Source: Coniella vitis (Eukaryota > Ascomycota > Sordariomycetes > Diaporthales > Schizoparmaceae). From it: DNA of 64,000 nucleotides. The notes under the pieces are model-generated. The model was not told where the DNA came from, ran no database searches, and was given only the letters and a program-made list of their open reading frames with translations. Below are positions 1-12,579 of this stretch, one piece after another. Both the position numbers and the translations under genes were made by a program. Where the stretch lies: NCBI GenBank assembly GCA_011317545.1, contig WUJK01000009.1, positions 1,860,001 through 1,924,000 of the forward strand, in the 5' to 3' direction. Every line of letters begins with the position of its first letter. The first letter of the stretch is position 1.

Positions 1-1
1 C

Positions 2-625
2 TTACCCGCTACATCCAGCGAAGCAGGCCAGTTCGCCATCAATAAAGCAACCCATATCGCCCCGTTACTCCTCGCAACCTACTACAACATTTTTGGGCCC
101 GACCACTACTACCCCCTACTCTCCCAGGGCGCCCTCGGTCAAGGTGACAAGGAAACTTTCCTCGCCGCCGCCGTAGCCCTCAATGCATCCTATTACCGTG
201 TCAAGACCCCCGTCGCTTCTCTGGGTCGCTGGGACGGCCTCACGGAGCGCGCAACCGCCATGGTGCAGCACTCAGCCGCCGACGACTACCGGTACCTTTC
301 CGGCGCTGCCTCCACTTCTTCCTCTCCACCCCTGCGCAACACAATCAAGCCGTTGTTTCTGCACAGCAACACGCCCAAGATGAATGCGGGGCACCTGGTA
401 GACGAAGGGGATTTGACTGCTGCGACGGACCACACGACGCGGTTACGGTTGTTGGGGAATAGGGATGCGCTTGTGAAGCAGTTTGGATTCGATGTGGAGG
501 AGAGTTTGTGGGATTTGCTGGTGCAGACAGGTTGCGAGTTGCAAGGGGTTGTGGAGGAGTGGAAGAAGAGGGAGAATATGTGTGCGAGGTTGGAGGAGCA
601 TCATAGGGCTGTATTTGGGTCGTGA
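2..625 (+). CDS. MNN2/MNN5-type alpha-1,2-mannosyltransferase, C-terminal part
   Basis: This frame is open from the left edge of the window to a TGA at 623-625, giving the last 207 residues of a longer protein. The segment with two Tyr pairs, GPDHYYPLL, SQGA and GDKETF is the conserved C-terminal core of the fungal putative mannosyltransferase family (Pfam Mannosyl_trans3; yeast Mnn2 and Mnn5). Those enzymes are Golgi type II membrane proteins that add alpha-1,2-mannose branches to N-glycan outer chains. The N-terminal anchor and the nucleotide-sugar-binding half lie outside the window, so substrate cannot be told and the start is not seen. The last 60 residues are charged and probably helical, ending in EEHHRAVFGS. 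A related family member such as an MNN1-like enzyme is possible, but the GDKE region fits MNN2/MNN5 best. Confidence 0.85.
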   Translation, partial: LPATSSEAGQFAINKATHIAPLLLATYYNIFGPDHYYPLLSQGALGQGDKETFLAAAVALNASYYRVKTPVASLGRWDGLTERATAMVQHSAADDYRYLSGAASTSSSPPLRNTIKPLFLHSNTPKMNAGHLVDEGDLTAATDHTTRLRLLGNRDALVKQFGFDVEESLWDLLVQTGCELQGVVEEWKKRENMCARLEEHHRAVFGS

Positions 626-2361
626 ACAGCCGGCCGGGACAGGGTAAAAGAAGGCGAAGAGGACCAAGAGGAAGAGGAGAACAAGAAAAGGGAATACATG
701 ACATGTGATATATGAACACGACTAGGAGTTGAGCTCTCTTTCCTTTCTCATACTGTTTGGTTTTGGGTTTTGGGTTCTTCCTTTTTAGGCAGGTAGACAG
801 GTGAGGAATATCATACTATATATATAAGGTAGATTTATATTTCTAGATGTTTTACATGTATACCAGAAGATTGCGAAACATAAATGCTGCGATATTCTGT
901 ATGTGATGATCTTATAAGACTGTGCGTATTGCAATATGCTCCAAATAAAGAAAAGCTGGTAAATGGTTCACCGATAACAGTAGTCTATAATACAACAAAC
1001 TTTGCAATTAGATATATTGGTCGCACGTTTTATAATATACGACCATTGACGCCTTGATACTCCTTCCCGAAGGCTGTTATGGGAATAAGGAGCAAGCACC
1101 AATGAGCACGAACTTGAGGATTGAAATAAAATAAAAAAAAAAGAGGAAAAAAAAGACAAGACAAGATGCGCCACTATGAATATTTATCCTGCTATACAAA
1201 TTTCAAATCTTTTTACTGTCTATAAACGCGTCTCTCTCCCGCGCCTCTATATTCTAAACCTCTAATGATATACATTTCATTGGCTTTATAATACTTAAGA
1301 TTCCCTCCCTCCCTACCCCTTCACCCTTATATAACTGACTACACATGGTCACCAATGTTAACGTGCCAGTATAGAAGAGAATAATATACTATTTGGTTTT
1401 TATATATATCTATATTATTACCTAAATTATATACATTGTATTACTAAACCTTCCTCGCTATCACTCTCTCCAAACGCCCCATCCAAGTCCCTCAATATTC
1501 TCTAATTTCCCAAATCATTATTCGTTCACCTTTTGGGGAGAAGGGGGTGGGGGGCAGTCCACCATAGATACAAGATTTAGTAATAACCTTATTTTTTTTT
1601 TTTTTTTTGATTCCTTCTCATTCTTCCCAAGACAGACTTTTATATTATGCAGATCTACAATATCGATAAAAGAGAGGAAAGTTGAGATGTGAAATGAATA
1701 GAAGAGAACAGAGAGAAAGATGAAATCTGTCGTAGTTTCATTTGTTTTGCCTTGTTAAGTCAATCTTTGAAACTTACCTTTATCTCTTCATTCTACCCCT
1801 TTCAGAACTGGGAGGGGGGAGAAGGCTAAGTTCTTTGTCTTGCACTGTGATTGGCCTTAATCTCTCGGAGACCGTTTGCTATTTGATTGTTTGTTGTTAT
1901 GGTGGGAGGACAAGGGCGAGGCCAGCTGTCTGTATTTTGGGGCACGGGGGGGGAGCGCTATATTGCTTCTCATTACCCGGGTAGTTCAGGACATGGCCAT
2001 TATTCCTTGTTGAGGTAGGAATTAGAGAAACTTAGTTTTTTGAATCTTATAAAATGCTTTCTAATTAGTTCATGGACATCTTCTCATGTACTTGATGGAT
2101 CATCATCTGTCTAGCATGTCATTGTAAATATGAGAAGTCAGCCGGTTCCCTTTCATTTTAAATAATATTTGCAAAAGTATCCATACTATTTGGGTATCTT
2201 CCAACAAATTCAACTTCAACCAAGAAACACCGGCTTGAGAAAACAACCATCTCACGCTAGCTACAACACCTCATACAACAAATTCCCAGAAACAATAGGG
2301 TATAAGCAGCCATTAAAAAAAAGAAATCCATCATGCTTGACAACAAGATTTTGCAATACAC
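626..2361. other. Intergenic, AT-rich, no gene seen
   Basis: Sequence between two converging genes (mannosyltransferase and SGNH esterase). It holds A/T-rich low-complexity DNA, including a T run near 1591-1608 and several (TA)n stretches. No reading frame with recognisable protein features was found on either strand. Confidence 0.6.
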
Positions 2362-3464
2362 TCAGCTTGTCGCTGTAGGTGCTACAAGCAAGCTCTCCTG
2401 GTTTGCCTCTTGCAGTGCAAGATACCACTGATTCGCCATGAGCGCGTAACCGACATCGTTGGGGTGAGTAACATCTGCCATGGTCGTGAGATTCGGTCCG
2501 CCAGCAGCTGTTGTCATGTCGGCCAGTACGACGCGCTTGCCTTCTGCTTTGAGCGCAGCCGCCACATCCCGAAACTGATTATTGGCGTCGTTGACGAGCG
2601 TGTTGACTGTGGTGTTCTTGTTGAGAATCAGCGTGCTCATGACAACGGTCACGTTGGGCGACCAGACCAGCAGCTTGTCCACAAAAGAACGCAACCGGTC
2701 CCCGACATTGAATGTAGCGTTTGCCGTCAGAGATGGCTCCACTAAGGACTTTTTGGTGGTATTGTCCATGTTCCAGTCTTGCACACAATCATTCGTGCCG
2801 ATGTTGAGCAAGATAACATTGGGCAGGTAACGAGGCACAGCGGTGCTGGCCTTGGCCATGACCTGGTCGATGCGGTAGCCGGGCCAGCCCTCCACAGCAT
2901 TTTCGGACATGGTGCCGTTATTGCGGCTGCCGACATAGGTGACTTCGGTGTTGCCGCCGCGCTCGAGCAGGCCGAGGAGGTCCTCGCGGTAGCCATTGCC
3001 GTCGGTGGAGAGAAAGCCGTAGGTGATGGATGCGCCTAGAGGCATGATGCGGAGGGCCGTGTTATTGGCGACGGTGGAGGTAGCTGGTGGGTTGACGAAT
3101 AGAGGATCGGGTGCCTTCGTTGTGTTGTGTTTGGATTTTTTGGTCACAATTGGAACTGTAATGGCTACGATGTTCATGTTAATAACGGATTCTCTTGAGT
3201 TTTTGCAAGAATGGGCATAATCTTACCTGGAATCAGGGCCATGATAAGCACTGCGAGCCCTACCGAAGCCCATATCCTCTGCTTGCGTGACCAAGTCTTT
3301 GGATTGAGGGCTGAAGGTTTAGAGAGAGCTGCTGGGGACTGAGAGGCCCCCAACTTTTCCAGATCTCCGGAGTTCAAAGACGATCCACTGGAAAAGGAGT
3401 TTTGTGGAATAGATAGGTCTGGCGAAGGTATTGGATGACCAGCTGGGCGGGTGGACTTATCCAT
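2362..3464 (-). CDS. Membrane-anchored SGNH/GDSL esterase, CE3-like
   Basis: Two exons on the minus strand, 3464-3227 and 3164-2362, separated by a 62-nt intron (GTAAGA donor). Joined length is 346 aa. Residues 1-62 are Ser/Pro-rich and probably cytoplasmic. A hydrophobic helix (about 63-86, interrupted by the intron in DNA) precedes a linker and the hydrolase domain, so I infer a type II membrane or secreted topology. SGNH block I is PLGAS with the nucleophile Ser125. The GNGYR and EGWPG segments are typical of the fungal esterases grouped with CAZy family CE3. Block III is IGTND with Asn204, and block V is DVTHPND with Asp310 and His313. All catalytic positions are present. CE3 members deacetylate xylan, but the substrate here is unproven. 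The ATG chosen is the first in the exon that carries the anchor. Confidence 0.85.
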
Positions 3465-6400
3465 GTATGTTGGTCAAGAATGTGTGTGTGCGTGTGTATG
3501 GATGTTTTGGCGTGTAAGTTTATAAGTAGCCAATGAGCACGAGGAGGTAGATGGTGGACAAATCTGAACGCGCGGTTCCAATCGGTATATAAACAGTCCA
3601 ATCTTCAAGAGTAGCGATACTTGTAGATTCAATGTGTACAGTGTCTGAAATGGGTTCCAATTGACAGTGGTGGGCCAGAAGGGCTGTCACATAAAGTTTG
3701 ATGGCCAACTGGTTGTGGTGGGATGGTTAAATGTAAGATGGAAAAGGGAACCCCAGATTCACGAGACCCTCAAGAGCACGTACGGTAGGTACACGGAAAT
3801 AGACCGAGAAGAAAGGATGCCAAGAGGAAGAAGGGAGGAGGGCCATGATGAAGAAGAAGGGCTGGCCCTTTTGGCCGGCCAGGTAGATGGGAGGAGAAGG
3901 AGGAATGAACGCCATATCTACACATGTACATGGTCCGTCTCTACATAGTAGGTACGTACCTGGGCCAAGTACTTCTACTATGTATATAGATCAAGGCTGC
4001 AGAGTATCCAGGTACCGACCGACCTAGCCAGCCAGGACACCCTTGTTGGGGGGGCTGAGGTTGTGCCCTGATGCCGTGCCTTCCTCCCCATAGTAAACAT
4101 AGTAGTATCAACTATTGTTTGGGGGCCTCGGGTCTCGAAGAAACGGCCCAACAGTGGAGGCTCGTTGACGTGATTTTTAAGGTTAGTTCCTACTGTAATG
4201 CTTCGCCTCTCTTATTTCCTCTCCCCAGCGAGTCAATGGCAAGCGCCCAATGACATTGCACGAGGCTATGGATTGGAGAGCTTCTGGTGCCAAGCCCCCG
4301 TCAGCTTTGCAGGGGTCAGGCCCGATTTGCACGATACCATGTCAAGCAGTATTGCCGCGATCTTGTTGTGCTGTGCTGTGCTGTGCTGTGTGCTGATGCG
4401 ACTTTAGGGAAAGCGCACAACAAATCTCACCTTTTCAGGAGTCGTGGCCGGTCAGCACCTCCAGGCAGCCAGGTAGCACTGCGCTTGTCGTGCCTGCCAG
4501 TGGATTCGGCTGAAGAAGAACGTCAATCAGAACCCACAGCATCCACGCGTTTGCAGTCGCACTCCTTCTCATGAATGGGTTACTACAATTACCTCACCAA
4601 TTGAAATGGTAGATCAGTTACATACTATTTACATAGAGTACTTGCTTTGGCCGCATCATCAGCAGTCGCAGCAGTACCATCATCATCAAACAGGGAGACG
4701 CTGGCCAGCCTAGGAAGGTACGTGCCCTAAGCACTGACTGGATACTATGTAGTACATAGTACTAATTATGTACTCTGTATATGTACCCTCCCCTTGCGGC
4801 TTAGCGTCCTCCTGCCACGCCTCCGTGAGGTCAATAGAATCGGTCTACAGGTACATGTGTACCCTGCACTATGCAGATGCAGCAAGCAGCAAGCAGCAAG
4901 CAGCAACCACACATTTCTCATCACAGGCGTATTATTGCTGACTTGCATTTCACCCTGGGCAGTGCATACATGCTATGTATGTTATAAAGATCACAAAGCT
5001 TGGCAGAGAATGCAAGTCTATATACTACTGATAAGGAGAAAGGGAGGGTGGCTGTGTCTGCCACGTACTATGTCGAGAGCCCTTCACTATGTATCAATTA
5101 TCAATCAATGCCAGCGATAACAAAAACTGCAAAAGGTCATCAGATCGCTATCCACTGTCCTGTTTATCCACTGTCCTATTTAGTACCGCTTGCCAGCTGG
5201 CAACCTGCTTCAGCCTTGATGGCCAAGTGAAGTTGATTTACAGTATTTAGAGTGTGCAAAAAGTGGGCGTTATAGCATGTGACGTATCCCCCACAACGTC
5301 TTGACTGGAAAAGGGTCCCTGAATAGCTCGCGGCTTTGCCTCATCAAAAAAGACCTTTCATCATCTTGTGGATTCTTGTTCAGCTGCTTTGGATGCTACT
5401 ATGCTAGGGATTTACGCTGATGAAAGCACTAACAGGCCTAACACATCATACTGACGACGCATTTCAACAGCGCTCTGTGTCGATCCTCATTGGCACAGCA
5501 CCACAACTTTACACTCTCACCACCACACACCACGCACACACACACGGACAGCCATGTGCCGAGGAACCGAGATTCCCGACCGTACGGGCAGACGGAAAGA
5601 ATGTCTTGGAAAAAGGACTGGAAGGGGTGCAAAACAAGAATGCCAAGGAAAACCTGTTCTCGATCCAAATCGTCGAAAAACAAATTTCTGGTATGGATCA
5701 TCCCCTCCGCTGTCTTGCGCTGGACGAACCCACCAATACAAACCCCCACGGGGGAAGGGGGAAGAAACACTCCGTCCCTCCAGTGTCGTTAGTAATGAAA
5801 TCGCTGCCAAAAAGGGCTATTATGTCAGCAATCTTTTTGGTGGTGGTTGGAGAAGGGGGGGGGGGTTGAAACAAGGCTTGGCAGGTAGTCCGCGGATGCA
5901 GACCCCTGGCAGCGGGCAGCGGCAGCGGCACGCACCGCCAAAAATAGTCGGCGAGCAAACCGGACCAAACACAGCGGCTCTAATAGAACTACTAATTACT
6001 GTTTCTTCTACCTTTTAGGCTTGCACTAGGCTGCTCGCTCAAGATTTTGCCTTTAACAAGGTCCTTAAAATAGTTTTGGGCTCTTGCGCATTGCGCCACG
6101 CTTGGATGTGCTGTTGTCATTGCGCGGGGTTTCATGGCAACATTCTTAAGCTTTAAGCATTTGCTATCTCTCTCTTTCTCTTATGTTTATAGGTGTGGGA
6201 ACTTATTTGCTAAAAGCGTGTTATGTCTGAGATTTTGGAAGAGAATGGGCCTCCCCTACGCTTCGGAAAAGCGGCACATTCTTTTGCGCTTCCCTCACAT
6301 CAGGATATCAAAACGATCTGACAACCAGCCGTGCCGGCACTCATTATGCAACAACCCTTCTAACTAGTTGTATTGTAGCACTTAATGACAATCAGTGGAC

Positions 6401-6877
6401 ATAAGAGCCATCCTTACGTCATGCACTACGGAAAGATGATGGATAGAAAGAAAGAAAAAAGGGGACGTCCTACCACTATACGTACAACCCGTCACGTCAC
6501 CGCAAGCAAGGCGATTCGGATATGGAAACCAAAACCAGTCAAAGATCCTTTCTTTTGCTTTCGATCGATTCATCTGTTTAGCTTGCAGGGCTGGGCGGCG
6601 GGGATGAAAACATAGAATCCGATGTGCGTGCGCGCATCATGATATGCGGATATGATACAGGTCGAGTACCCGCTCCGAGACGATCCGGAAGCTAGTACGT
6701 TAGTTGTTGATGGCTTTTGAACGCACGGCGCTTGGTTCCAGCAACAAGTCAGACCAAGAAACAAACGAAACGAACATAAAACATCAAAAATCACAAATCA
6801 AAAGAGAAGTCGAGACCACGGTAGCAAGAGGGAAAAGGAAAAAATTAATAGTCGTTAATCCGAGAAGATTAGATTAT
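3465..6877. other. Long intergenic region with motif cluster, no supported gene
   Basis: About 3.4 kb between the esterase start and tRNA-Glu. It holds six copies of the TACATAGTA-type motif (3943-5073), a TGTGC short tandem repeat near 4368-4392 and an AGCAAGC tandem repeat near 4873-4907. Short overlapping frames around 5420-6018 show no domain, no splice pattern and no consistent coding character, so I do not call a gene. Confidence 0.55.
3943..5073. repeat. Cluster of ACATAGTA/TACTATGT motifs
   Basis: Copies at 3943-3950, 3976-3983, 4097-4104, 4743-4750, 4754-4761 and 5066-5073. The first two form a 10-bp inverted repeat with a loop of about 24 nt. The pair at 4743-4761 forms a near-perfect palindrome around one G. 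The motif is short, dispersed and seen in many other intergenic stretches of the window. Whether it is a protein-binding site or the trace of a small mobile element is unknown. Confidence 0.7.
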
Positions 6878-6966
6878 CTCCGATACGGGGAATCGAACCC
6901 CGAGCTTGACGGACCCTGATTTCGGGAAATGAGAGCGTCAGATGTTAGCCATTACACCATATCGGA
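6878..6966 (-). tRNA. tRNA-Glu (CTC) with 17-nt intron
   Basis: Read on the minus strand, the 7-bp acceptor stem TCCGATA/TATCGGA closes, with G as discriminator. The D-arm has GTGTAATGGCTAAC, the T-arm is CGGGG-TTCGATT-CCCCG, and the anticodon stem is TGACG/CGTCA. The loop reads CTCTCA then C, giving anticodon CTC (Glu). A 17-nt insertion sits immediately 3' of position 37, the canonical place for nuclear tRNA introns. A T6 run lies about 34 nt downstream (6839-6844 on the plus strand) and may end Pol III transcription. Confidence 0.95.
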
Positions 6967-7672
6967 TTGTGATTGGTTGTCAAAATAAATCTACTTATAT
7001 CCCTCAGTATGGAGGCCGGCTACTTTGGCAATGGAGTGTCGTCGTCAACGCCCATAGTGTCCAGAGGGCTGCTTGACGAAAAGATAGCAGATTAACTGCT
7101 CTACTAGCCAAACCGAGCGGTTTGTTCCACTTGCGGTGATGAATAAAGATGACTAGGGCGCAGGTAAGTGTCTGTCAACCATTTATTACCTGGAAACGGT
7201 TGAGTGATGGGTGTGTGCGTTCCTTGTGTGTGCTTATTTGAAGGGGACACTCAGACGCCAAGTGATACACTGATTGGACGATCTAAATAACAACCCTGGA
7301 CCTAAAAATAGTCTTCTCTTCTGAGTGTAAACCCTTTTCCCTGTTTGTTGAGCATCAGAGAGACCCAAAACTGTAACGTCAATTGTTTTGTTTGGCCTTT
7401 GGGACCAAGACGTCTGTCTAGCTCGCTTTATAAAACAACATTGAATACTCGATGTATTACATAATGCCCATCACCTCATCGCTTTTCGCCCGATACCGAT
7501 GCTTAAAACATAAGATGGCCCTTTCGTCTCGACTAGCCCTCAACACCAAACGCCCAAGACATGCATCGAGCAACGTGATACGCGCCTCAGCTCTCCAACT
7601 CGAGAGCCGAAACGGACAATGTGTGCCAGCTATCCTCTCTTTCTTCCACGCTTCAGCAGTTCTCGGCATGTT
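6967..7672. other. Intergenic, nothing recognised
   Basis: Sequence between tRNA-Glu and the stop codon of the methyltransferase gene. It presumably contains the 3' untranslated region of that gene. No coding or RNA feature is visible. Confidence 0.5.
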
Positions 7673-7958
7673 TTAGAAACGCCAATCGTCTCTCTTGCGC
7701 GGGGTAGCAGGTAATTTCCACAATCTGTTGCGTCCAAAATTCGGCACGTGGTTGTTGCCATCCTCTGCCTGCGACTCAGTGCCATCTGAGGGTTGGGACG
7801 AAGGCCCACGAGATTGTGACTGTGACTGCGAGGCCGATTCCGAGACCCGGACAGAAGGGACGTGGCCACTAATCGCCGGCTGACTCGCTGTCTCATTTAT
7901 GACTTTGGCCCGTGTTGCGTTTTGGCTGACACCGTTGGCGGCGGCGGCGGCGGCGGCA

Positions 7959-7989
<31 letters not shown>

Positions 7990-10728
7990 TATTGTTGTCA
8001 TCCCCGTCCTCGACGGTGGCGTGCAAGTCCCGTCTTCGAATGCGCTTCTTGCCGAAGTTGCGCGCCTCCGACTCTCTTCGCGCAGCCTGTCGTCCTTCGT
8101 CCGCAATACTGTACGCCGAAAGCTTGCGCTTGATGCTCGACGCTGGGCGCGAGTCAGGGCCGGGACTCGGACTGAAGTCCAGCGTGGCGGTGCTTTCGCG
8201 CGAGTGCGAGGGCGAGTCTGACTCGATGCTACGCCAGATCTTAAATGTATAGCTTATCGGTGGCGGCGACGGTGAGGGCTCTGGCCAGGAAGCGAAAGGC
8301 GTGACTCTGGGCAGAGGACCAACTGGTGTACCAGCCTCATCCTCGCCAGTATCGTCTTCGCGAGTAGGTGCGACGCTCAGGTGTTGGAACTCGTCGGTGG
8401 CTTCTCGTATGGGCTTGGGTGTGGGTATTTCTTTGGCCGTGGCCAACTCCGCGCGCACGTCTTCTTGGTCCGAGTCGTCGCTCAAGATGATGATGGAGGG
8501 GGGCTTTCTTCTTCTGCTTTGGCGGGTGTGTTGGGGGCCTGAGGAGAAGGAGAAGGACGCGGAACAAGAAGAAGCCGAGCCCTCGCCTGGGTTGTGACTC
8601 TGGAATTCACAACTCTGAGGCTCGCGACTCATCTGGACAGCCGCTTCAAATGCGTCCTCTTCACTGAGGCCGCCATTGTAGGCGTCCAAGACGACTGGGT
8701 CCTCGTCCGCTTCGTTACGAGGTTCTTGGCGACGACCAGACACACCTTGCAATTGGACCTCCTCCACAGAGACCTCTCGCACAACAGACGGTGACGACCG
8801 AGCGCGACGACCAGCCTCTCCTCCACCAGCAGCCGCCCGATAGACACGGTCTCGCTCGTCCAGCCAGGCACGCAAATGCTCGTAAATCACCTTGACCACC
8901 GACGGCGGGAAGGCATTGCCAATCTGCCGCTTGATAACCGTCTGCGTGCTGCCCAGAAACAAATGGCTCGTGGGAAAGCCCTGAAGACAGGCCAACTCGC
9001 GCAGCGTATAGGCCCTCTTGCCGCTGTAGTGGAAGGTCTTGTCTGTGCCGCCGCAGGTCACTGTGCAATTCAGGGGCGCGTTGGGGTTGCGCGGCGGTCT
9101 GTCGACGCGGAACGCTGAGTGTACCTCGTGCAGCGTGGCGTTGCGTGGGATGCCCTCTAGAGCCTGGGCTTCGGTCACGAAGGGCTTGCGCCGTCCTCGT
9201 CGGCCGGTGGCAGCGGCGTGGGTGGGAGCTGGGAACGACGGGAGCTTCTCGCCTGGACAGGCGCCGAGCATGATGAGGCGGCGGCGGGTTTGCGGTAGGC
9301 CGTATTCGACCAGAGGAACGATTCTCCTATTGTAACGGTCAGCCGGTTTGCACAACGTCCATTGGATCACACCACCACAGCAGCCTTTTTGTTTATCGTC
9401 ACACCCACACTTGGGGTGCGAGTACGTACCAGCGGAGAGAAAAGTTGCGGCAGGTAAACCCTTGGATCAATGCATGGAGAAACACGGTATGGCGGTCGTG
9501 GGTGATGCCAAACGTTTGTTCGAGCGTCGTCAGCCGCGGCCGGGTCTTGTCAAGAACGTCCGACGAGAACAAGGCTGCGATGTTGACGTCGTCATTGGCA
9601 CCAGCCCGTGTGTGAGCAGGTGAATATGGCTGACAGGGCGGAGACATGTGAAGAACGTCGACGCAATATCTGCGTTGGTTCTCATTGATAAATGCCGTCA
9701 CGTCCTGTTCAAAGACGCGGGTGCTGGGGAAATTGTGTCTATACGTCTCACAGGCTGGCGTCCAATTGTCCACGGCGACGACAGGCTCGAGCATACGTTA
9801 GTACAGAGTCAGGCGTCTTCTCTACAGCCAGGAAGCCATCGCATACCTTGAAGCCAGCCATCTTGGCACCGCGCGACGTGCCTCCAGCGCCGCAAAAGAT
9901 ATCCGCCATGGTCCGTACCGACCCTCCGCGGTGCTGCGCATCACCACGCCAGTCCTCCCGGTGCAGCTCATCTGGAAACCGGTACGTCGCGTCTTCCACA
10001 TCCTCTTCAGACAGATGAATCAGCGCGCCGCCACAGGCACGCCCGTCCGCCCGGTGCCTGGCGCTCTGATACTCGACCTTCATGATCCAGCGACACGTGA
10101 GCGGGCCGCGCTCCTCCTTCTCCGCCGTCGGCCTGCTCGCCCAGGAAACGTCCCTTCCATAACGGCAGTGCGGGAAGTGCGCATTGGTCTTGTGCAGCGT
10201 CCTGACGGCGAGGATATCGTCCGGTCGGACGCTGCGCATCGCGTGCTCCTCGTCACGGTCGAGGTCTTCGTCGGCGTGGGCCCTGTTGTCGCAAACTACC
10301 TCCAACAGCTTGCAGACCTCGTTGCGTTTGCACTCGAACTGGCCGCCGGCGTTGCGCGTGCGTGTGTATGGGACGCCGCGGAGGATGTAGTCTGAAGTGG
10401 CCTCGTCGAACCATATATCGTGGATCTCGAGAAACTTGATGTGATAGTCGCCCATGGGGTGGACGAGCTCGACAAAGTCGTGGATGCCGATTTGTAGGAG
10501 CGCACTGATCTGGATGCGTGGCAGGGAGGGACGGCTGGGATGGGGATCTGCCCTGCTTCTGGTGTCGTTGCGGCCGTCCGTGGTGAGGTCGATATGCTCG
10601 ACCTCCTCGATATAGTCGTCTTCATCGTCCTCGACTTGCTCAATTTCCTGCGAGAGATCGTCTATGTCCTCGTCTTCAATATATGAGAATATAGACGCGT
10701 AGTCCATGATTGTTGACGCGCCGGGCAT
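7673..10728 (-). CDS. rid: RID/Masc1-type DNA cytosine-5 methyltransferase
   Basis: Three exons on the minus strand: 10728-9847, 9785-9430 and 9326-7673 (introns of 61 and 103 nt, the first with a TACTAAC branch site), giving 963 aa. An upstream in-frame GTG is not used; the first ATG is at 10728. An acidic N-terminus and a BAH-like stretch precede the methyltransferase domain. Motif I is FCGAGG (278-283). Motif IV is SPPCQPYS with catalytic Cys345. At the usual ENV motif it reads EQT (383-385), which I understand to be a mark of the fungal Masc1/RID clade. Motif VIII is QTRRRL, IX is RELACLQGFP, and X is GNAFPP. RID is required for repeat-induced point mutation in Neurospora and acts in nuclei before meiosis. 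The C-terminal 400 or so residues look disordered, Ser/Pro-rich, with Asp and Ala runs near 855-880. DIM-2 is unlikely because of the short target region and EQT. Confidence 0.93.
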
Positions 10729-12579
10729 GGGGGCTTTGGTATTTCTCTTGGGATTCGCAGCTATTTCCCAATGCACCTGTGATTGTACTGTGAACTGGGA
10801 TGGACTTGAAGTCGTTCAGTAGCTACTATCAAGAAGTTTATCTGGTTAGTATAATGCATTACAGTCGAGTATAACGGGAGCGTTGAGATGCAAGAATATG
10901 TGGGATTGGATAGTATAGAGAGTTTTAAATTGTTTAGTCTGATGGTGGCGGGCTGGTATGATTAACGAGAACCAATAGCTCGAGAACGCAAGTCTCGGAC
11001 GAAGATTCCGAGCATAGCCCAAGTGAGGAGGGAGAACAATGTGAAGAATCTGTGTGAGGTGAGAGGTAAGCAAACATACCTAGAGTTTCTTCAACAGAAA
11101 AAACGAGAGGGGGCCAAGAAATGATTGAGCAGACTTGAGATTTGAGATTCCAAAGCCCGCTCAGTTCGCGTCCAGACGGTCCAGACAAAAGGGCGTATCT
11201 AGTGTGTTAAAAGAAGGCGGAAAACCTAGAGAAGTATGCGAGCAGGCAGACCCAAGAACACACAGATGGGACATGTATTGGCAACAAAGAGAGAGGTCTT
11301 GTTGTAGTAGAGGAGGGTAGGCAAAGGAAAAGTGTAGAACAAGAAGAGAGGGAGATGGAAGAGATTATCGAGAGGAAGAGGGAAATGACTCGGTGTGAAG
11401 GAAAGAAGAGGTAGCAGCTGGGTATGGATGGTCAACTCCAATGTTGCGAGAGTAGTCGGGCAATTCCAATGGGCAGGCTGGAGATGAGTTCAAACGGGCA
11501 TCTTGGAGACTTGATTAGGCATCACTTTGATTAACGAAAGGAGGAGCTGTCGTCTTGTAAAAGCTGAGTTGTGACTGGTCAAATTAGGTATCCCAGCCCA
11601 TTTGTTGGATTGCTATAAGCAGAGACGAACCTTCGAGGCATCTGAACATTTTGCCTAATCTCATCTAGAAGAGCCAGTATTTCTTTCATCGTTTCATATT
11701 AAGCATAGGTCATTACGGGAAATACACCACACTGTGATTTGTGTCGTTTGTAAATGATAGCTTGTTATCAAATAGCAAGGTGTACTTCTTCGATGGCAAC
11801 ACTTATGTTCTATTCAAGTGTTACTAAAGATGATAATGGAAGTCTGATGTAAACCAGTTGAAGTTGTTGAATACAACATCAAATCATGTATTCACAACCT
11901 GCCCACATATTATGCTAGAGCTGCCTTTAAATGTTCACCTAATAATTCCGCTCTCACTCGCCCTGCTCTGGGTATACCAGTATATCAATGGGACTCTATA
12001 GATAGCAAGACCAGATTCAAACAACAGCATAACCTCGCCAGGGAGCAAAGACAAGATGCGCCAAGAGTAACAGTCATAGCTTTACATTAGTAGAGAAGAG
12101 TCGATGTTTTTGCAGCTGGTTGAACCGAATAGTTGAGTTGAGATTTGTAACCTCAACCATGAGCCCATCTCATTAAAGGTTGAGTGTCACTTTGACCTCT
12201 CTCATTGGCCCTCTCACCTCGCTGGACTCAAAGAAAGGACCGAACGTTCCGTTATCTCGTGACTACACACATCATTCACACTCAGATCTTTCTACAGACC
12301 ACTGAGAGCAGACCTTTAATGTTGTAGAGATGCCGATAAAGTACACCAACCCTGCACATATTCCCAAGTCCATAGCCTTTCACGTTCCCAGTCTGCCACA
12401 CCCTAGAACATCAAACCAATCTCTTTCCACATAAATCCATCCCTCATACCACATGATGATCCATCTTCTACTCCTGTGGCAAGCAGTCTACACCATCTAC
12501 TCCTCATTCCCTTTCACGCGCAGAAACCAATATATTCAGTCCCGGCAAGACGGACAACATCTTGTCCAGAAATAATTTC
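10729..12579. other. Upstream region of the RID-type gene, no other gene seen
   Basis: About 1.85 kb between the methyltransferase start and tRNA-Thr. It must hold the methyltransferase promoter and leader. Purine-rich tracts lie at 11290-11410. No coding frame with protein features and no RNA gene were recognised. Confidence 0.5.

Noticed and set aside
5420..6018. Overlapping open frames of 97-154 codons on both strands
   Set aside because: No domain, no splice logic, low-complexity CAC/ACA and G runs. Several frames are equally open, as expected of non-coding DNA.
10729..10776. Sixteen-codon N-terminal extension of the RID-type enzyme
   Set aside because: It would start with GTG. The first ATG in frame is at 10728 and the extension has no conserved residues.
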